From Candidatus Kuenenia stuttgartensis (GTDB taxonomy: Bacteria; Planctomycetota; Planctomycetia; Planctomycetales; Planctomycetaceae): 34,029 nucleotides of DNA. The translations under genes and the position numbers were made by a program. The notes beneath the pieces are model-generated. The model made no database searches and was not told the DNA's origin. It worked only from the letters and a program-made list of their open reading frames with translations. Positions 27,199 through 34,029 of this stretch are shown piece after piece; within the stretch, counting starts at the first letter, position 1; each line of letters opens with the position of its first letter. Location: NCBI GenBank assembly GCA_945861975.1, contig CAMAXD010000018.1:1-34029 (forward strand), read 5' to 3'.

Positions 27199-27426
27199 AT
27201 GGCGGAACCAAACGATCTGCAACGAAAATACAAAGAGTTCATGGACCTGATGCCACTGACTTTGGCGCTGGCTGGACTGCCTGCCAGCGACCATGGCAAG
27301 TATTTTACGGCTGAACAGATCGAATCCAGACTATTTACGCTGCGCCACGCATGGAAAGCAGCACGTCAAATCACACGTGAATGCATCCAGCCCAGTAACT
27401 CGCCGAACTCCTCAAGCGAATCCTGA
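27199..27426 (+). CDS. Small helical protein of unknown function, 75 residues
   Basis: I choose ATG 27199 because GGAG lies about 10 bases upstream; the frame's earlier ATG (27121) lies inside the terminator hairpin. The product (MAEPNDLQRKYKEFMDLMPL...) is compact and probably all-helical. It contains LTLALAGLPASDHGKYFTAEQIESR, then LRHAWKAARQITREC and a Ser/Pro/Asn-rich disordered tail. I believe very similar short proteins occur beside FHA genes in related planctomycetes, but this is from memory. No membrane helix or Cys cluster is seen. It sits downstream of the FHA gene across a terminator, so it probably has its own or read-through transcription. Confidence 0.75.
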   Translation: MAEPNDLQRKYKEFMDLMPLTLALAGLPASDHGKYFTAEQIESRLFTLRHAWKAARQITRECIQPSNSPNSSSES

Positions 27427-28549
27427 CCTGCGGACGCTTCGGTGACCTGAACCCACTCGGACACTATTGCACGATTCCAAGTGTCCGTGTTGTCGTGGTT
27501 CCGATTGTTACTTGCGCAGAACTGAGAAATCGCCAGACTCTTTTCGGCTCGGTTCACGTGTTGCCTTCCGGGCTCGCCGTTTCATGACTTAGGGGTCTGT
27601 GGTGCCCGCCACGGCTGCTTCGCAATGGACTAAAGTCCGCCCGCCTACTCGCGTCCGAATGATTGGACTCAAGCCTCTCTTTGCTTTAAGTCCACGATGT
27701 CCCAGCAGTGAAGCCTGTTCACTCTCCTGAATATCGCCAACCTGACAACGGCTTCGTGGCGGGTTTTAGTTATGCCCCTCAATGTAGCCGCAAAAAAGTC
27801 GTATTGCGCCTGTCAAAAAGATCGGCTTGGCGATCGCTTTTGCGTCATAGGGCACTACTGCCATTAGAGGCTGTCCTATCCCTTTGGAACTGTGTTGGTC
27901 GATGAGCAGAACGGCAGCATTGACCATCGCCCAGCGATAAACCCACTCCTTCACCATCACCGCGCGGTTTCACATGCCGGGATTTCGCAAAAAGCCTGCT
28001 CAGAACGCCTGAAAAAACTGGCACTGGCTCCCGCAGAGATCACGGAATCATGGCGAAAAGGTACAACTAAACGGATTCGAACTTTTGCAACTACGCTCGG
28101 GATCTCCTGACGCTCGTCGAATAACGAATCAATCTCAGCACTTCGGGGCACCAGCAGTGCATTCCTCGGGCTGATGGAATTCGAGAGGCAGGATCTTCGC
28201 CAGAGCTGCAATAGCCACATGGACAAACAGCCAACTACGGTGACGAATCATTTCTGATGCTGCAGAATCGTGCCTGCTCGGGTCTATGGAATGTGTGAAG
28301 AACCCGGGGAACTCTTAACCATTTGTTCAGAAATGTGAGTAAAAATCCGCAGAGGCGGGCGCTGCAATTCCAGATCGGGTCTCATTTGCCTTTCGGGTTT
28401 GACAGTGCCTCCTGGATTGCCAGTCTGATTGACTGTCGGCTCAACTTCCCCTTGGTTACACGCAACGGAAAAGTGGCAGCGAACTTAACGGCATGAAACT
28501 TCCGCCCCCAGATCTTCTCCGGCCAATGTTCTTGAATCATCAAACACTC
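27427..28549. other. Long gap upstream of the response regulator, no supported gene
   Basis: More than 1.1 kb holds only short open frames. A minus-strand frame at 27766-27960 (MVKEWVYRWAMVNAAVLL...) is the most protein-like but has no domain I know and no ribosome site, so it may be a remnant. The stretch 27627-27694 contains repeated GGACT/AGTCC inversions. The last 300 bases should hold the response regulator promoter. Confidence 0.35.
27627..27694. repeat. Cluster of GGACT/AGTCC inverted repeats
   Basis: GGACTAAAGTCC (27627-27638) is nearly self-complementary. A second pair, TGGACT (27664-27669) and AGTCCA (27689-27694), is extended by AAGC/GCTT and forms a hairpin. The arrangement resembles dispersed palindromic elements. 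Confidence 0.45.
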
Positions 28550-29233
28550 ATGTCACCTAACATCCTTCTCGTCGAAGATGAATCTGCAATCGCAGAGATT
28601 GTCATGTACAATCTTCAGAAAGAAGGATTCGCCGTCAGTTGGGAAAATGATGGTGTCAAGGGATTGTTGAGAGCTCAGTCCATGATCCCCGATTTGTGTA
28701 TTCTTGACATCATGCTGCCGGGCCTTGATGGGCTGCAGATCTGCCGCGTTCTCAAGAGCGAATCGCGGACAAGATCAATACCGATCTTGATTTTGAGCGC
28801 AAAGAGTCAGGAGACCGACGAGATTCGCGGCTTCAACATGGGAGCTGACGACTATGTTGCGAAACCTTTCCGAATTCAACCGCTGATCCATCGCATCAGA
28901 GCATTATTGCGCCGAGTGGAGCAGACGGAAGAATCGTGTAACGTGCTCGCACTACATGGAATAGAAATGGATCGCCGTAATCACCTTGTGTCCGCCCGTG
29001 ACGTCACAATTGATTTGACACCAACTGAGTTCCGCATGGTGTGGACGCTGATGTCGCAACCTGGCCGAGCCTTCTCTCGCACCGAGTTGTTAGAGGGGGC
29101 TCGCGGTGAAGATATTTACACGCTGGAGCGAACAATCGATGTTCATGTTCGTTCGATCAGAAGAAAGATGAGTGAGTACGAACACCTCATCGAGACCGTC
29201 CGCGGGATCGGATATCGGTTCCATCGAAAATAG
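28550..29233 (+). CDS. OmpR/PhoB-family response regulator
   Basis: I prefer ATG 28550 (227 residues, MSPNILLVEDE...), the normal family start; ATGs at 28493 and 28529 add up to 19 residues and none has a good ribosome site. The receiver domain (1-115) has the acidic pocket E9-D10, phosphoacceptor D53 in CILDIMLPGLDG, S83 in ILSAKS and K105 in VAKPF. The C-terminal winged helix (about 130-225) shows the PhoB/OmpR features LTPTEFRMVWTLM, SRTELLEGARG, TIDVHVRSIRRKM and ETVRGIGYRF. It is therefore a DNA-binding regulator activated by phosphorylation. No histidine kinase is adjacent on either side, so the partner is unknown. The PhoB-like wording (IRGFNMGADDYVAKPF) suggests the phosphate-type subgroup, without proof. 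Confidence 0.93.
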   Translation: MSPNILLVEDESAIAEIVMYNLQKEGFAVSWENDGVKGLLRAQSMIPDLCILDIMLPGLDGLQICRVLKSESRTRSIPILILSAKSQETDEIRGFNMGADDYVAKPFRIQPLIHRIRALLRRVEQTEESCNVLALHGIEMDRRNHLVSARDVTIDLTPTEFRMVWTLMSQPGRAFSRTELLEGARGEDIYTLERTIDVHVRSIRRKMSEYEHLIETVRGIGYRFHRK

Positions 29234-29431
29234 CCGGCATTACGAGGCAAGAGTTTCCCACATATCTTATGTTCCAACCCCACAGCTATCCAGAAGACAT
29301 CGACTTTATCGCGATCAAGCCAACAAGTCGCGCGCGATTCCAACTCAAAACAAAAGCAACGCTTTTCATGGACGTTACTCCACGCTGACTTACTTCGGTT
29401 TCCGGCGACAGAACTCTCCTCAAAATCGTTC

Positions 29432-29461
29432 CTGAGGAAGATTCAAACGGATCTTCCTCAG
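29432..29461 (-). terminator. Hairpin between convergent genes
   Basis: The perfect 11-base arms CTGAGGAAGAT (29432-29442) and ATCTTCCTCAG (29451-29461) have an 8-base loop. The hairpin overlaps the stop codon of the phosphoesterase gene. On the minus strand it is followed by GAACGATTTTG, a modest T-run. It may terminate both that gene and the response regulator. Confidence 0.55.
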
Positions 29462-30339
29462 AGCCAGGCGAGTCGGAGTTCGCCGTCGCGGTCTTCGATA
29501 ACGGCGGTGCAGTTTTCGACCCAGTCGCCGGCGTTGCAGTAGGTGATTCCATCGATTTCGATGTGCTGAGGTGCGTGGATATGGCCGCAGATGATTCCGT
29601 CGCATCCACGATGGCGGGCGTGGCGAACAATCTGATTGCGATAGTGGCTGACATGTCTTGCAACGGAACTCAAACGTTGCTTCATCCTGGTCACGAATGA
29701 GCCGTTTCCATGAATCGCAGCAGAAGTAACTCGGCTCCATACTGAATTCACTCGCAGCATGCCTTCGTAAAACAGGCTCAGGAATCCAACAGTCAACGAC
29801 GATGCTCGTTCATAGTGATCAAACTGGTCACCATGCAGAACCAGGAACTGCCGCCCGTCTGCCATTTCGTGATGAAACTCTTCCGCGACTTCAAGCATGT
29901 CACACTGTCTGATCAATCGCAACATCATGGGGAGTCTCAGGAAATTATCATGGTTGCCGATGGCCAGTCGGATGCGTGTTCCGCTTTTGGCCAGATCCAT
30001 CAAACGAGCGACAATCTGATTGCATTCGGCCTGCCAATGCCAGTGACTCTGCAGACACCATCCGTCAATGAAGTCGCCTACGAGATAAAGATTCTCAGGC
30101 TCATATCGATTGAGAAATTCCAGTAGCGACTGAACCCGTGAGTGCCGGAAGCCGAGATGAAGATCGCTCAAAAATAGCGACCGAACCCGAGTGGTCTTCG
30201 GAGGGACTGTTGATTCAGGAGGCTTCCGACTGATCGCCTGCTCCGGTGCCCAGAATTCATTGTCTGTTAATCCCGGCAGATGCGGAGCGATAAAATCCAG
30301 AGGTTCGTCGACAAGAAGATCTTCTGTGAAACTCATCAT
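29458..30339 (-). CDS. LpxH-like metallophosphoesterase (UDP-2,3-diacylglucosamine hydrolase family)
   Basis: I choose ATG 30339 (293 residues) because it avoids a 71-base overlap with the upstream gene that the GTG at 30438 would cause. The calcineurin-like fold shows all five metal motifs: LFLSDLHLG (D59, H61), VGDFID (D89), IGNHDN (N129, H130), VLHGDQFD and CGHIHAPQH, then NAGDWVENCTAV. This matches the COG2908 group that includes LpxH, which splits UDP-2,3-diacylglucosamine in lipid A synthesis. E. coli LpxH has GNRD where this has GNHD, so it may be a paralogue with another phospho-substrate. The 50 residues before the domain are not typical. It is cytoplasmic and the last gene of an envelope-type cluster. 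Confidence 0.85.
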   Translation of the reverse strand: MMSFTEDLLVDEPLDFIAPHLPGLTDNEFWAPEQAISRKPPESTVPPKTTRVRSLFLSDLHLGFRHSRVQSLLEFLNRYEPENLYLVGDFIDGWCLQSHWHWQAECNQIVARLMDLAKSGTRIRLAIGNHDNFLRLPMMLRLIRQCDMLEVAEEFHHEMADGRQFLVLHGDQFDHYERASSLTVGFLSLFYEGMLRVNSVWSRVTSAAIHGNGSFVTRMKQRLSSVARHVSHYRNQIVRHARHRGCDGIICGHIHAPQHIEIDGITYCNAGDWVENCTAVIEDRDGELRLAWL

Positions 30340-30367
30340 GATCTCACGTCCCTGCGAAGTGAAGAGT

Positions 30368-31291
30368 TCAACGTTGGCGGCAGATGGGAGCAATATTCTC
30401 CCGAACAAACGCCGCGTTCGTAGATCCGAAATGACCACCGAAATTCCAGGATTTGGCCATACTCTTTTTGTACGGAATCTGATTCAGTCTCGGCCCTTGC
30501 TCCCGTGAAATGCCAGCGGACACTGAATCATGATCCCTGGTGAGGAACCCCAGTGCGCCAGCCGATACGGTATAGTGACGGTCCATTGTCCCGAAGAGCA
30601 TGGTGCCTATCCCGACAGTGGGCAAATCCAGCGGAGAGTAAAAGTTCCAAATGCCAGCCGTCGTGCGACTCAGAAGACGCTCCACATCAAATTTTCGTGA
30701 AACAGCTGCAGACAACAATGTGACCGAAGTCACAGCCTGATCTTCTCGCAGTTGCTCCAGAACGAACAACGCCATCCCTGCACCGGCGGAGTGACCGATC
30801 AGGTGAACCGGCTGGCCCGGGAAGTTGCGCTGGTAGCCGACAATCAACTCCGCAACGACCCGGGCCTGAGTACGATTGTGTCGCTGCATAGCCAGATGCA
30901 GCGGGTTCCACGGACGAAAGCGTCGCCAGTCGATGATTTGAATCGCGTGCGACAACTGGCCGGCAACGAGGCCGCGAGCAATACTGTCATTGATAGAACT
31001 GCAACCTTCGATGCCCGGGAGAATGATAATCAGCCCATGTTCCAGACGGCTCGAACAAGAAAGTAGTCTGTGAAACTTTGCTCCGCTTCGACCGAGCGGC
31101 GCGAGGAATAAGCCAAGCATGGACTGCAATCCAAGCCTGAAGACCGCCGCGCGGTCAGGAACGGTATCCGGCTGAGCGGAAGCAGAAAACAGGAGCCCGT
31201 CCACGTGAGACTGTTCGGCGTACATGACCAAGTTGATCGTCTCCGGAAGAGCTGCGTTTTGTTTCGATCTGTCACTCACAGCGAGCAGCAT
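30368..31291 (-). CDS. Alpha/beta hydrolase
   Basis: The protein has 307 residues; ATG 31291 lies 10 bases after the stop of the PAP2 gene, indicating one transcript. Strand and turn LIIILPGIEGCSS (about 87-99) form the oxyanion-hole region. The nucleophile elbow is G166-H-S168-A-G170 (VHLIGHSAGAG). Likely acid and His partners lie later (LDLPTVG; MDRHYTV or the C-terminal GGHFGSTNAAF), but I cannot fix them. No signal peptide is seen and there is only a weak hydrophobic patch (LGLQSMLGLFLAPLG, about 53-67). Family members are esterases, lipases or thioesterases; genes for lipid phosphatases and glycosyltransferases around it suggest a lipid substrate. The length is normal for the fold. Confidence 0.82.
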   Translation of the reverse strand: MLLAVSDRSKQNAALPETINLVMYAEQSHVDGLLFSASAQPDTVPDRAAVFRLGLQSMLGLFLAPLGRSGAKFHRLLSCSSRLEHGLIIILPGIEGCSSINDSIARGLVAGQLSHAIQIIDWRRFRPWNPLHLAMQRHNRTQARVVAELIVGYQRNFPGQPVHLIGHSAGAGMALFVLEQLREDQAVTSVTLLSAAVSRKFDVERLLSRTTAGIWNFYSPLDLPTVGIGTMLFGTMDRHYTVSAGALGFLTRDHDSVSAGISREQGPRLNQIPYKKSMAKSWNFGGHFGSTNAAFVRENIAPICRQR

Positions 31292-31301
31292 CGAATAACT
31301 T

Positions 31302-31844
31302 CTATCCCACGAGCAGCAGGCTCAGCTGACTAATAAGCATGCCAAACAAGGCTCCCAGCACAACGTCCGTTGGATAGTGGAGCCCCAGGACAACGCGGGA
31401 GATTGCGATGAGAACCGTAAAGCCAAGCAGCAGCGGCAGCAATGCCGGGAACCACGAAACGGCGATCACTGAAAATGCGACAGCATGCATCGTATGCCCC
31501 GACGGAAAACTGTACTCATCCAGAGCTACAGTTCCCTGCATGATCGCCTCGTAGACAGCACCGGGGCGTGGTCGCTGAGTCACACCTTTCACTGACTTGT
31601 AAACCAGAAGCGTGATAAGTGCGGTCAGCCCCATATGCAGGGCCGCTTTGATTCCATAGTGACCGTGAAGCAACGGCAGAATCACCATCAACGCATACCA
31701 GAATTTCCCGTTGCCAAGATTACTAATAACTCGGAAGAACGGTGAGACTGTTCGCCATTTCAAAGTTCTGTTCATCAGAAACGTAATCTGGCGATCCCAA
31801 TAGACCATTTGATTAATGGCCGCTTGCCGTCGACTGGTCTTCAT
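31302..31844 (-). CDS. PAP2-family membrane phosphatase
   Basis: This 180-residue integral membrane protein has about five or six helices (for example WYALMVILPLLHG, HMGLTALITLLVY, VIAVSWFPALLPLLLG, VVLGALFGMLISQLSLLLVG). All three PAP2 signature motifs are present: K86-x6-R93-P94 (KGVTQRPRP), PSGH (114-117, YSFPSGHTMHA) and S149-R-x5-H156-x3-D160 (SRVVLGLHYPTD). The enzyme dephosphorylates lipid phosphates such as phosphatidate, undecaprenyl pyrophosphate or a lipid A phosphate, usually on the outer face of the inner membrane. The substrate here is unknown. It is the first gene of a tight unit with the alpha/beta hydrolase (10-base gap) and the phosphoesterase (28-base gap). Confidence 0.93.
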   Translation of the reverse strand: MKTSRRQAAINQMVYWDRQITFLMNRTLKWRTVSPFFRVISNLGNGKFWYALMVILPLLHGHYGIKAALHMGLTALITLLVYKSVKGVTQRPRPGAVYEAIMQGTVALDEYSFPSGHTMHAVAFSVIAVSWFPALLPLLLGFTVLIAISRVVLGLHYPTDVVLGALFGMLISQLSLLLVG

Positions 31845-32052
31845 AGAGCCCTCCCTGGAATGACGACAGATTTAACACCAGATCCTCTAACTGCCACATG
31901 CACCGATCGCTCTGTCATGAGAGAATTGCCTCGCTGGCTGCTTTTCGCGATTCCACCAACCACAAAGTCTGAGATTCAACACCAGCAATATCGAATCCCG
32001 CGACAACCTCCATTAATTCTCGGACATGAACGTTAAACCTATAGCGCGATTT

Positions 32053-32073
32053 GAATTCATTTCTGATGAATTC
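32053..32073. repeat. Perfect 8-base inverted repeat downstream of the glycosyltransferase gene
   Basis: GAATTCAT (32053-32060), loop TTCTG, ATGAATTC (32066-32073). It lies 18 bases past the stop of the minus-strand glycosyltransferase. An A-rich rather than T-rich tail follows, so an intrinsic terminator is doubtful; it may mark the 3' end or bind a protein. Confidence 0.35.
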
Positions 32074-32090
32074 CACGTTCAGATATCTTC

Positions 32091-33380
32091 TTAAACACCG
32101 GAACCTACGTGCTGATGCATGCGTGAGGTTTCCATGTTGACCGCAGGTTTCGTTTTTCCCGGCGCCAGTAACTGAAACAGTCGCACCAGTGCTTTTGTCA
32201 GAAGTGTGGCCATCATTCCAGGCCGACGATTCCCAATCCGGCTCGGCGACATAAGCTGAAACTCGCTGATCACCTGCTGATACTGTGAACGCACCTCATC
32301 GCTCGAATGTCTCCATGTTCTCGTCTGAACCGATTCCAGAGCTGCCACGGACATTTGCTCCTGACGGTCGACCGACTGGATGATCTCTCCAACGTACTGG
32401 CTGGCTTCAGTCGCATTACGAGGAGTAAACAGGAACCCGTTCGAGCCATGGTGAACGAGGCTGGTGACTCCGCCTGCATTCGCTGCAATAACCGGCAAGC
32501 CACAAGCCATCGCTTCGAGGATAACATTCCCCATCGTCTCCGTTTCAGAGGCGTAGACAAAAGCATCGGCCGAGGCATAAGCCGCCGCCAGTTCTTCGCC
32601 ACGAAGGTACCCAACGAAATGAGCCTTATATCGCGAGAATCGCCGAACAAGTTCATCACGCTGAGGACCTCCCCCAACAATGGCGAGTGTTGCCTCGGGA
32701 ACTCGTTCAAGGACCTCGGTCAGAAAGCTGACATTCTTTTCAGAAGCGAGGCGTGAGACCGTCAGTAGCAGAGGTGATTCCGGATGATTGCCGCTTAGCC
32801 GGCTTCGCATTGCTGCAGATTTCCGCTCAGGGTTGTACAAACGGCAGTCAACGGCCGGTGGCCACAGCGCAACTCGTTCGAATCCTCGTTTGCGAAGGTC
32901 GTCGGCCATAAAATCAGAGACGGTCAGGTTTCGATCGGCCATATTATGATAACTTTTCATCAGCCACCACAACAGCCGAGAAAGCATTCCCAGTCCACGA
33001 TACTGCTTTACGAACTCGCCATAGAGGGTATGGAACGAGAACAACACGGGAAGCTGCAGATCGCTGCGACAGAGCAGGTCATAACACTGAAACCCAAATG
33101 CGAACGGATTCAGAAAATGAATCACATCAGGACGAAACGCTTTCAGTTCCTGAATGAGTCGCTGGTCAGGGCGACCGATCGCGTACTCGGGATAACTGGC
33201 ACATGGGAAACTGGGAAACTCGATCAAAGGAACCGGGGAATTACGGTACTCCGCAACCTTCGGACAGATGACGATCACTTCGTCCCCGTTGGCCAGCAAT
33301 TGCTGAATAAGATTGACCGTGCGCCCCACAACGCCGTCGATCTTCGGGAGAAATACCTCAGCCACAATCGCAATCCGCAT
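32091..33380 (-). CDS. Family 4 glycosyltransferase (MgtA/SqdX-like)
   Basis: The start ATG 33380 is set by TGGAG 8 bases upstream and by the family opening MRIAIVAEVFLPKIDGVVG (429 residues); the longer frame adds 17 poor residues. The N-terminal half binds the acceptor (FRPDVIHFLNPFAFG, FSFHTLYGEF). The donor half shows LLTVSRLASEKNV, AIVGGGPQRDEL, VGYLRGEELAAAYA and the E-x7-E motif in ETETMGNVILEAMACG. The opening resembles GDP-mannose-dependent mannosyltransferases and SqdX-type glycolipid enzymes, so a lipid acceptor is plausible. It may be peripheral at the inner membrane. A 246-base gap separates it from the PAP2 gene on the same strand, so the two share direction but perhaps not a transcript. 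Confidence 0.92.
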   Translation of the reverse strand: MRIAIVAEVFLPKIDGVVGRTVNLIQQLLANGDEVIVICPKVAEYRNSPVPLIEFPSFPCASYPEYAIGRPDQRLIQELKAFRPDVIHFLNPFAFGFQCYDLLCRSDLQLPVLFSFHTLYGEFVKQYRGLGMLSRLLWWLMKSYHNMADRNLTVSDFMADDLRKRGFERVALWPPAVDCRLYNPERKSAAMRSRLSGNHPESPLLLTVSRLASEKNVSFLTEVLERVPEATLAIVGGGPQRDELVRRFSRYKAHFVGYLRGEELAAAYASADAFVYASETETMGNVILEAMACGLPVIAANAGGVTSLVHHGSNGFLFTPRNATEASQYVGEIIQSVDRQEQMSVAALESVQTRTWRHSSDEVRSQYQQVISEFQLMSPSRIGNRRPGMMATLLTKALVRLFQLLAPGKTKPAVNMETSRMHQHVGSGV

Positions 33381-33466
33381 CGCGGAACTCCAGCAGAAAA
33401 CAGTCAATCTATTCGGTGAGCGGTCAGACATTGAGTCCGCCGAATGGTCTTCTTGAATCGCCGCTT

Positions 33467-33640
33467 TTCACCACAGAGGACACAGAGAGCACAGCGGAAA
33501 TGCAGGGAGCGGCCATCGGAATTCGGAATCGCATGTGCTGAACCGAGAAGGAAGACCCAATGCGGCTTTCCCAGCGGACTCTTTCCTTCCCGTATGTCGC
33601 GACTCCTCTGTGATTCCCCCTCTGTGTTCTCTGTGGTTAA
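33467..33640. repeat. Palindromic CACAGAG repeat element, copy B
   Basis: The element spans 174 bases, starting TTCACCACAGAG (33467-33478) and ending CTCTGTGGTTAA (33629-33640), with internal ACACAGAG and CTCTGTG units in opposite directions. The ends match copy A (739-888), but the middles differ. It fills most of the gap 33381-33737, in which I find no gene. Confidence 0.7.
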
Positions 33641-33737
33641 TCCCTTTGCGTCAGGTCTTATTGCATAGCGTGGCCTGACGGCGACAGGATCGACCAAACT
33701 CGGAGGGCTGGCCCTGCCGCACGCCAAGGAAGTATCG

Positions 33738-34029
33738 CTACGCAGGTCGACGCGCTACGGCGAGAACTATGCTGTGGTGATCCACAACCGGAAAGACCAG
33801 TCGATTCAGAATCGCCTGTTGCCAGCGTTTCGCTTTATGCAGCCCAATCTCTTCAATGAACGGGGTCAGCCAGCCGCCGTGATATCCGTATTCGATGAAG
33901 GAAGCGAAATCAGGGAACTTCAGCTCTGGCTCGAAAGTTTCCGACATCAGAATCTCAAAACCGTTCTTCTTCAGGACTTCAATGATATCCCGTTCGCTGT
34001 TCGGACAAATCATGCCCTGCAGATCAGGG
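33738..34029 (-). CDS. C-terminal part of a probable SAM-dependent methyltransferase (5' end beyond window)
   Basis: The minus-strand frame is open through the right edge (residues PDLQG precede the ATG at 34013), so only about the last 97 residues are visible and the ATG is probably internal. The stop is at 33738. The pattern DLQGMICPNSERD followed by IIEVLKKNGFEIL resembles the late strands of class I methyltransferases, where a strand after the motif region precedes a helix and the final beta hairpin. The end VVDHHSIVLAVARRP also fits a closing strand. The catalytic SAM-binding loop lies outside, so the family is inferred. It is likely a cytoplasmic enzyme. Copy B of the palindromic repeat lies 97 bases past its stop. 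Confidence 0.6.
   Translation of the reverse strand, partial: PDLQGMICPNSERDIIEVLKKNGFEILMSETFEPELKFPDFASFIEYGYHGGWLTPFIEEIGLHKAKRWQQAILNRLVFPVVDHHSIVLAVARRPA

Noticed and set aside
27766-27960. Minus-strand frame of 64 residues (MVKEWVYRWAMVN...)
   Set aside because: It looks somewhat protein-like, but I know no family for it and there is no start signal. It is noted only as a possible remnant.

Overview
The window looks like chromosomal DNA of a Planctomycetota bacterium. This is an inference from gene content, with no marker gene to confirm it. The pointers are an ExbB/ExbD operon that ends in a membrane-anchored alpha/alpha-toroid protein, a pair of short pilin-like genes, an FHA protein with a Met/Pro/Gln-rich tail followed by a 75-residue protein, many sugar isomerase/oxidoreductase-type enzymes, patchy Shine-Dalgarno sites, and dispersed palindromic elements. 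The LpxH-like phosphoesterase fits an organism with an outer membrane. I saw no rRNA, tRNA, CRISPR array or intact mobile element.

Layout. 1-671 (+): two tandem pilin-like genes, the first cut by the window edge, then a palindromic repeat and a hairpin terminator. 1101-6209 (-): an ExbB/TolQ-type channel, ExbD, a 1082-residue protein with three membrane helices, a long linker and a prenyltransferase/squalene-cyclase-like toroid, and a small membrane protein. 6646-12224 (-): MobB, a sugar-phosphate-isomerase-like TIM barrel, a CxxC protein, a family 4 glycosyltransferase, a LarA-like (nickel-pincer type) protein, cytidine deaminase and an unknown protein. The genes from 10626 down to 7448 are tightly packed. 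12598-18094 (+): an ExeA-like ATPase with a roughly 700-residue disordered tail, glycogen branching enzyme, and a small Cys-rich lipoprotein.

18354-20932 (-): an MFS transporter and a Gfo/Idh/MocA oxidoreductase. 20933-23415 is a decayed zone holding a frameshifted small zinc-ribbon-like gene, a REP-like hairpin, a fragment of a larger protein and a frameshifted IS1182-type transposase. 23416-24417 (-): an NAD-dependent epimerase with a TTG start. 24935-29233 (+): a LipM/LplA-type acyltransferase, the FHA protein, the 75-residue protein and a PhoB-type response regulator without a nearby kinase. 29458-33380 (-): an LpxH-like phosphoesterase, an alpha/beta hydrolase, a PAP2 phosphatase and a second family 4 glycosyltransferase, which together suggest envelope lipid or glycolipid work. 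The window ends in a second palindromic repeat and a methyltransferase-like gene that is cut by the edge.

The best candidate for an under-described system is the ExbB-ExbD-toroid operon: a proton-driven motor pair whose partner is not TonB or TolA but a membrane-anchored protein carrying an extracytoplasmic toroid. Second is the translationally coupled glycosyltransferase/LarA-like/cytidine deaminase operon.
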